Assembly: GCA_010672585.1 (NCBI GenBank)
Contig: JAAHGF010000017.1
Location: 1-51,434 of the forward strand
Direction of reading: 5' to 3'
From: Okeania sp. SIO1I7
GTDB taxonomy: Bacteria > Cyanobacteriota > Cyanobacteriia > Cyanobacteriales > Microcoleaceae
Length of the DNA: 51,434 bases
Shown here: piece by piece, positions 47,036 through 51,434 of the stretch
Position numbering within the stretch: position 1 is the stretch's first letter
Layout: each line of letters begins with the position of its first letter
The notes under the pieces: generated by a model
Databases searched by the model: none
The model's input: only the letters and a program-made list of their open reading frames with translations
Told to the model about the DNA's origin: nothing
Translations under genes and position numbers: made by a program

Positions 47036-47183
47036 TGCCGTTTCACTTTTAAGGATGTCACAAATAGTTTCAAAGTTATTATGTAAAATAATCCGTTGAA
47101 AGTATTGAAACGTCAAAGTTTTCTGTCTATTAAATCTTACTTTTAACTTTTAAATTTTGACTTTTGACTTCCGTGAAACGGTA
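47036..47183. mobile_element. Possible inverted-repeat element, TGCCGTTTCAC ends
   Basis: TGCCGTTTCAC at 47036-47046 and GTGAAACGGTA at 47173-47183 are inverted repeats with one mismatch, 148 bp apart, with no ORF inside. The right end touches the stop codon of the next gene. Single copy in the window, so family status is unproven. Confidence 0.4.
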
Positions 47184-48632
47184 TTAGTTTATATTATTTT
47201 GGGGTTGATTAGCTTTAAGCTGTAGTTGTCTGGTTTGCTCTAAAATTTTTTCGATATCTTCGTCACTCATCCGCATCACATAGTTAATTTTTACTTCTTC
47301 AAGAAGGGCTGATACTAAGGATTGAAGTTCTTCTAATGTGTGTTCTTGTTGTAATTCTGTACTTAGTGCTTGACCGAAGTTTTGAACTAGCTGGTTAGAT
47401 AATTTTGTTCCTACTGGATCTGCCATTGCTATTTTAATTGTTTCATAAGCATTTTGCGGTCCTTCGGTAGCAAGATTGGATAATTCTTTGATTAATCTTT
47501 CTGATAGTTGGTTTGCTAAGTTTTCTACTCCTGGTATTTGCTGAAATCTCTGAAAAGCTGGTGATTCTTCTACTATTTTTTCTACATTGTAACGGATTAA
47601 AGCTTCTATATCTGGTTGTAATTGAGGTATGACTTTACAAACAGTTACTTGTACTAATCTAGTAGCGATCGCTTCGATTTCATTAATGTTATTTAGATCG
47701 ATATAAGTTTTTTGTTGAGAGGAAAATATTTGCTTTGCTAATTCTCCTGTTTTGACATCTTTTTGCACCTGATTAATTACTTGCATTATTACTACTTCTG
47801 TTAGTTCTTGAGCAATAGAAGCAAGAAAACCTCGGCTAGCTTGTGCCCTAATTGTTTCAAGGTTAATAATTTGAGCATCATTGAGGCGAATTGTTACAGG
47901 AATTATCCGTAAAATCTGTAGAAATGGTAATAGTAGAAAAATGTCATACCAACGCCATAAGGTTGCTTCTAGCCAATTTACGCTAGGATAACGGCGACTA
48001 ATTAAGAATGTTCTGGCTAGAAATTCAATACCAAATATGATGATGAATGGGAAGTCAATTATGCCAAAATAATCAGCTAGTCCTCCACTTTCACCGATGC
48101 CACGATAATAGTTTTCAGCAATTAATGGTTGTATTTCTGTTTCAAACCATTTCAGTTCTTCAGTTAATTCATTTTGTGTTAAATATTGTTCACTCCAGAA
48201 GGTTGTAAATGATTCTTTGGCTGAATCTTCGGGATTAGGAATTCGGTCTCTAATCCGATTTTTTATTTTTTCTAAAGAGCCACTTTTGTTGGCAACTGCA
48301 AAAGGATTTTGATCGATCATTTCTGCACTAAGTTCTCGTAATTCTGCCAACTCTTCTTGTACTATTAAAGAATCAGTACCTTGAGGAATTGTCTTTTTCA
48401 AATCTTGAAGGTGAGTTAAATATTTTTCTGTATCTCTGTTAGGTTCAATTCCTTTTATTGGGTCATATATTTTTGTGAGCATTGGGATCTGCTCAAAATA
48501 AAAATCACGAAAGGTAATATAGGTCATGTTAAATAGCACTAGAATAAAATTTACTAGGACTAAAAGTGCCATGATTCTTTCAAATATTGAAACTTTGCGA
48601 GTTTTCCGACGGATATATTTTGTAGTTGCCAT
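47184..48632 (-). CDS. Conserved membrane protein with ion-channel-like segment, function unknown
   Basis: 482 residues. Three or four membrane spans: about 20-42 (IMALLVLVNFILVLFNMTYI), about 188-212 (FGIIDFPFIIIFGIEFLART), and about 225-250 (WRWYDIFLLLPFLQILRIIP). The LISRRYPSVNWLEATLWRWYDIFLLLPF piece resembles the S3-S4 region of ion-transport domains, with FGIEFLARTFLI before it, but there is no pore loop. The C-terminal 230 residues are soluble and helical (EELQSLVSALLEEVKINYVM, then SDEDIEKILEQTRQLQLK), perhaps an oligomerisation platform. Homologues seem confined to cyanobacteria, from memory only. ATG 48632 is the natural start (MATTKYIRRKTRKVSIFERI). Confidence 0.7.
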   Translation of the reverse strand: MATTKYIRRKTRKVSIFERIMALLVLVNFILVLFNMTYITFRDFYFEQIPMLTKIYDPIKGIEPNRDTEKYLTHLQDLKKTIPQGTDSLIVQEELAELRELSAEMIDQNPFAVANKSGSLEKIKNRIRDRIPNPEDSAKESFTTFWSEQYLTQNELTEELKWFETEIQPLIAENYYRGIGESGGLADYFGIIDFPFIIIFGIEFLARTFLISRRYPSVNWLEATLWRWYDIFLLLPFLQILRIIPVTIRLNDAQIINLETIRAQASRGFLASIAQELTEVVIMQVINQVQKDVKTGELAKQIFSSQQKTYIDLNNINEIEAIATRLVQVTVCKVIPQLQPDIEALIRYNVEKIVEESPAFQRFQQIPGVENLANQLSERLIKELSNLATEGPQNAYETIKIAMADPVGTKLSNQLVQNFGQALSTELQQEHTLEELQSLVSALLEEVKINYVMRMSDEDIEKILEQTRQLQLKANQPQNNIN

Positions 48633-49086
48633 TGATGATTTATTTGTTTTTATATATTTTATATTTTTTCAGATTAGGTTAGGTTTGAAACTGTTCTATA
48701 ATATTTAATTTTTTGATAAATATACCAATAGATAGATAGGTGAGGACTTATGCTGATAATCAGATCTAGACAGGGAGATGTTTTTCCTACTGTTCCCTGT
48801 TCCCTGCTATAACACTTTATTGGTAACTTTCTAAAAAAGGATAATCAAAATAATTTTTAATAAAAATGAGGCCCTAGAGCCTCACTATTCACTATTTGGC
48901 ACAGATACAGATAGCGATATGTTTACTTTTTATAGCGCTTTTGACATAGATAGACTACAGTTAGTAAGGACAACTCAAAAGTATTTTTCTACTCCCTACT
49001 CCCTACTCCCTACACAAAAATAATTTTGTGGTCTACTTAAATGAAAAGCGCTGTAAGATATTCATATTTCAAAAATCCAAAAGCTT
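48633..49086. other. Intergenic region with (ACTCCCT)n
   Basis: A period-7 tract TACTCCC at 48989-49013. ATGAGGCCCTAGAGCCTCA at about 48866-48884 is a small inverted repeat (GAGGCcctagaGCCTC), which could terminate the malic enzyme transcript; it lies 200 bp past that stop codon. Confidence 0.5.
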
Positions 49087-50475
49087 TTAAATGGTAACTC
49101 CTTCTTGACGAGCAGCATGAGCAACTGCACCTGCAACAGCAGTAGCTACCCTAGTATCAAAGACCGAAGGAATAATATTTTCTTTGTCTAGGTCTGAAGT
49201 TTTGACTAATGAGGCGATCGCTCTAGCAGCTTCTAAATACATTGTAGATGTGAGAGTAGTGGCCCGACAGTCTAAGGCACCGCGAAATATGCCGGGAAAT
49301 GCCAAAACATTATTAATTTGATTTGGGTAATCACTGCGGCCTGTGGCCATGACTGCTACATCTCCTGTAACTAACTCTGGCTGTATTTCTGGAATAGGAT
49401 TAGCCATAGCAAATACTATAGGGTCTTTAGCCATAGAACGGACCATTTCTGGGGTAACAACTCCTGGAGCACTTACACCTAAAAATACATCAGCGTCTAC
49501 CAAAGCATCTGCTAGAGTACCTGAAGACTCAACAGCAAATTCTTGTTTTTCTGGGTTTAAACCTGCACGACCTTTTGATACTATACCTTTAGAGTCACAT
49601 AAGCAAATTTTATTGGTCCCTGCTTTGCGTAACAAACGAGCGATCGCTATTCCTGCAGCACCAGCTCCATTAATTACAATACGAATATCTTCTATAGATT
49701 TTTTGACCAACTTTAAAGCATTAATCAATGCAGCTAAACTAACTATTGCAGTACCATGTTGGTCATCGTGAAATACTGGAATGTCTAATATTTGGCGTAG
49801 TTTGGCTTCTATTTCAAAACAACGGGGGGCAGCAATATCTTCTAAGTTTACTCCTCCAAATACAGGAGCAATATTTTTAACTGTTTCGATAATAGCATCA
49901 GTGTCTTGAGTAGCGAGACAGACCGGAAAAGCATCTACTCCAGCAAATTCTTTAAATAGCATTGCCTTACCTTCCATTACTGGTAAAGCTCCTCCTGGGC
50001 CTAGATTACCTAATCCTAAAACTGCACTACCATCTGTAACAATGGCTACTGTATTTTGTTTAATGGTGAGTTTATAGATTTGTTCGGGGTCTTCTGCAAT
50101 TGCTTTGGATATTCTGCCTACTCCTGGGGTATAGGCCATTGATAGGTCAGATTGAGACTTTAGTGGTATTTTACCTTGAACTGCTATTTTACCACCACGA
50201 TGTAAATTGAAGGTGCGGTCGTAGACATCGACTACTTTTATTTCTGTTAATGCTTTAACTGCTTGGACAATTTTCTCGGCGTGTTCGGTACTATAAGCAT
50301 CAACTGTAATTTCTCTGAGTGTAATTTGGCGACTTTGCTCTAGTAAGTTAATGTGGCCTATATTGCCTCCTTCTGATGCGATGGCTTGGGTAACGCTGGC
50401 CAACATTCCGGTGCGGTTAGGAGTTTCGAGGCGAATTGTTAGACTAAATGAAGGATTAGGTGTTAGTTGTACCAT
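49087..50475 (-). CDS. NAD(P)-dependent malic enzyme with N-terminal ACT domain
   Basis: 462 residues. It decarboxylates L-malate to pyruvate with NAD or NADP. The N-terminal ~80 residues form an ACT domain (FSLTIRLETPNRTGMLASVT, IASEGGNIGHINLLEQ), likely an effector-binding site. The catalytic domain has MAYTPGVGRISKAI, TDGSAVLGLGNLGPGGALPV with the Lys in MEGKAMLF, DDQHGTAIV (metal-binding Asp pair) and a nucleotide-binding fold at INGAGAAGIAIARLL. Length fits the bacterial small malic enzyme class lacking a phosphotransacetylase domain. The gene is monocistronic. Confidence 0.95.
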   Translation of the reverse strand: MVQLTPNPSFSLTIRLETPNRTGMLASVTQAIASEGGNIGHINLLEQSRQITLREITVDAYSTEHAEKIVQAVKALTEIKVVDVYDRTFNLHRGGKIAVQGKIPLKSQSDLSMAYTPGVGRISKAIAEDPEQIYKLTIKQNTVAIVTDGSAVLGLGNLGPGGALPVMEGKAMLFKEFAGVDAFPVCLATQDTDAIIETVKNIAPVFGGVNLEDIAAPRCFEIEAKLRQILDIPVFHDDQHGTAIVSLAALINALKLVKKSIEDIRIVINGAGAAGIAIARLLRKAGTNKICLCDSKGIVSKGRAGLNPEKQEFAVESSGTLADALVDADVFLGVSAPGVVTPEMVRSMAKDPIVFAMANPIPEIQPELVTGDVAVMATGRSDYPNQINNVLAFPGIFRGALDCRATTLTSTMYLEAARAIASLVKTSDLDKENIIPSVFDTRVATAVAGAVAHAARQEGVTI

Positions 50476-51031
50476 TTTAGGTTTGTTCTAGGTTTTGATT
50501 TCTAGATTTTAGTATTATCGTAGTTAATGTTAAGTCTGATTTAGCATTTCTTGAGTTTAATCAGGATTTTCTTCATTTATGGTTTTATTACTCTTGAGTA
50601 ATGGAGTAACTGAAACAATAAAATGTCAATAATTAACCTTCTCTACTAGATAATTAAGAGACTGATATAGTTAAGTAAATCTAAAAAAAAGAATAGGTAG
50701 TAGGTTGGAGGGAATACTGAATCATATACAACTATTAACCAGAAAAAAATCCTCTAACAATGTTGACTAAAATATAGTTATTCTCCAAAAGTAGGGAACA
50801 GGGAACAGGGAAGAATAAAAAAACGAGTATATATGAATATGATAACTGGCATATTCTATGCTTTCAAAAAATGCCTCAATTATCATAACTGATTCCTTAT
50901 TTTTATATAAAATAGATAATTTTCAGGTTGCTACAAGTTATAAATTTATGAAGAATATTAGGATATGGAATTATGCAACTTGAAAAGATTTAGTGGGTGT
51001 TATTTTATCCAAAATACTCTTGAAATTTGCC
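50476..51031. other. malic enzyme upstream region
   Basis: AT-rich, no gene seen. A short (GGGAACA)n tract at 50794-50811. It holds the malic enzyme promoter, not located, and leads into the tandem array. Confidence 0.4.
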
Positions 51032-51434
51032 GATTTTTGGGGGAGAGGAAAAATTTGAAATGGAAACTATGACTGTTTGATGTCAAAAGTATGTGAAGCT
51101 AGATTAATATTTCTTGGCTAATATATTCTTCAGTCATACTGACAAAAATCACTAAATTTTCTAGAGTTGGAAGCTGAATATTAGTTTCTGTCTTTAGAGA
51201 GGTGAAAAATAGTTGGGAAATTTTATGATTTTTGGGGAGAGGAAAAATTTGAAATGGAAACTATGACTGTTTGATGTCAAAAGTATGTGAAGCTAGATTA
51301 ATATTTCTTGGCTAATATATTCTTCAGTCATACTGAAAAAAATCACTAAATTTTCTAGAGTTGGAAGCTGAATATTAGTTTCTATCTTTAGAGAGGTGAA
51401 AAGTAGTTGGAAAATTTTATGATTTTTGGGGAGC
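51032..51434. repeat. Tandem array of a 194/195-bp non-coding unit, cut by the window edge
   Basis: Copy 1 at 51032-51226 (195 bp), copy 2 at 51227-51420 (194 bp), then the first 14 bp of a third at 51421-51434. Copies differ by one indel in a G run and about four substitutions (about 97% identity). Each starts GATTTTTGGGG and carries TATGACTG ... CAGTCATA, 8-bp inverted arms about 54 nt apart, that would close a stem-loop. Stops occur in all frames within about 20 codons of the ATG words, so it is not coding. Confidence 0.9.

Noticed and set aside
1-51434. tRNA, rRNA, tmRNA or rnpB genes
   Set aside because: None recognised by eye in the spacers; a covariance search would be needed to exclude a divergent one.

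Overview
The window reads as chromosomal DNA of a filamentous cyanobacterium. Evidence: cyanophycin genes (cphB-cphA), RuBisCO accumulation factor Raf1, two high-light-inducible proteins, the phylloquinone methyltransferase MenG, a DUF3493 (LPA1/Rep27-like) protein, an ACT-domain malic enzyme, and about 17 HIP1 octamers (GCGATCGC). It is AT-rich and only about two thirds protein-coding. The rest is dense with heptanucleotide tandem repeats, MITE-like elements and IS remnants. That combination recalls Trichodesmium/Okeania-type marine Oscillatoriales; the genus is an inference and I could not search a database.

Layout. 1-3.7 kb: tail of a probable solute-binding protein, a secreted alpha/beta hydrolase, then 1.5 kb of repeats. 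3.7-9.4 kb: WD40 protein, ispF, an orphan PqqD/RRE protein, trmD. 8.5-13.1 kb: cyanophycin turnover (cphB, cphA) and, on the other strand, two tandem hli genes of 47 codons. 13.9-19.7 kb: a stand-alone small domain, a 1243-residue PstS-like/DUF4912 protein ending in that same domain, and an RTX-type calcium-binding protein. 19.7-24.7 kb: an ABC-2 type exporter whose ATPase and permease are separated by two DUF1963-like genes (one with an in-frame stop), then a Uma2 gene also broken by one in-frame stop. 25-28 kb: stress-protein-like gene and SLC13 transporter, divergent from cysC. 28.5-36.5 kb: PhyH-type dioxygenase, raf1, response regulator with GAF-like region, IS200/IS605-like debris, menG, DUF445, DUF3493. 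36.9-46.4 kb: small conserved protein and the translation/transcription cluster infB-ylxR-nusA-rimP (transcribed from high to low coordinates). 47-50.5 kb: a large membrane protein and malic enzyme. The right edge enters a tandem array of 194/195-bp non-coding units.

The genes are mostly housekeeping; the unusual content is between them. I can define, from the window alone, several small inverted-repeat element families: a 13-bp-TIR element with exact 5-bp target duplications in two copies, one of them nested inside another element whose empty counterpart lies 1 kb away; a GGNGTTGCTGA-ended element with 8-bp near-duplications; and a TAATTAGGGTTTGC-ended element present three times. Two short tandem arrays (3 x 94 bp, and at least 2 x 194 bp) carry internal stem-loops. 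IS200/IS605-type hairpins with compensatory base changes remain where no tnpB gene survives. A structured leader with an intrinsic-terminator-like hairpin lies directly before rimP. None of these shows a clearly new biochemical system; the best candidates for follow-up are the edge array, the omega-RNA-like remnants and the rimP leader.
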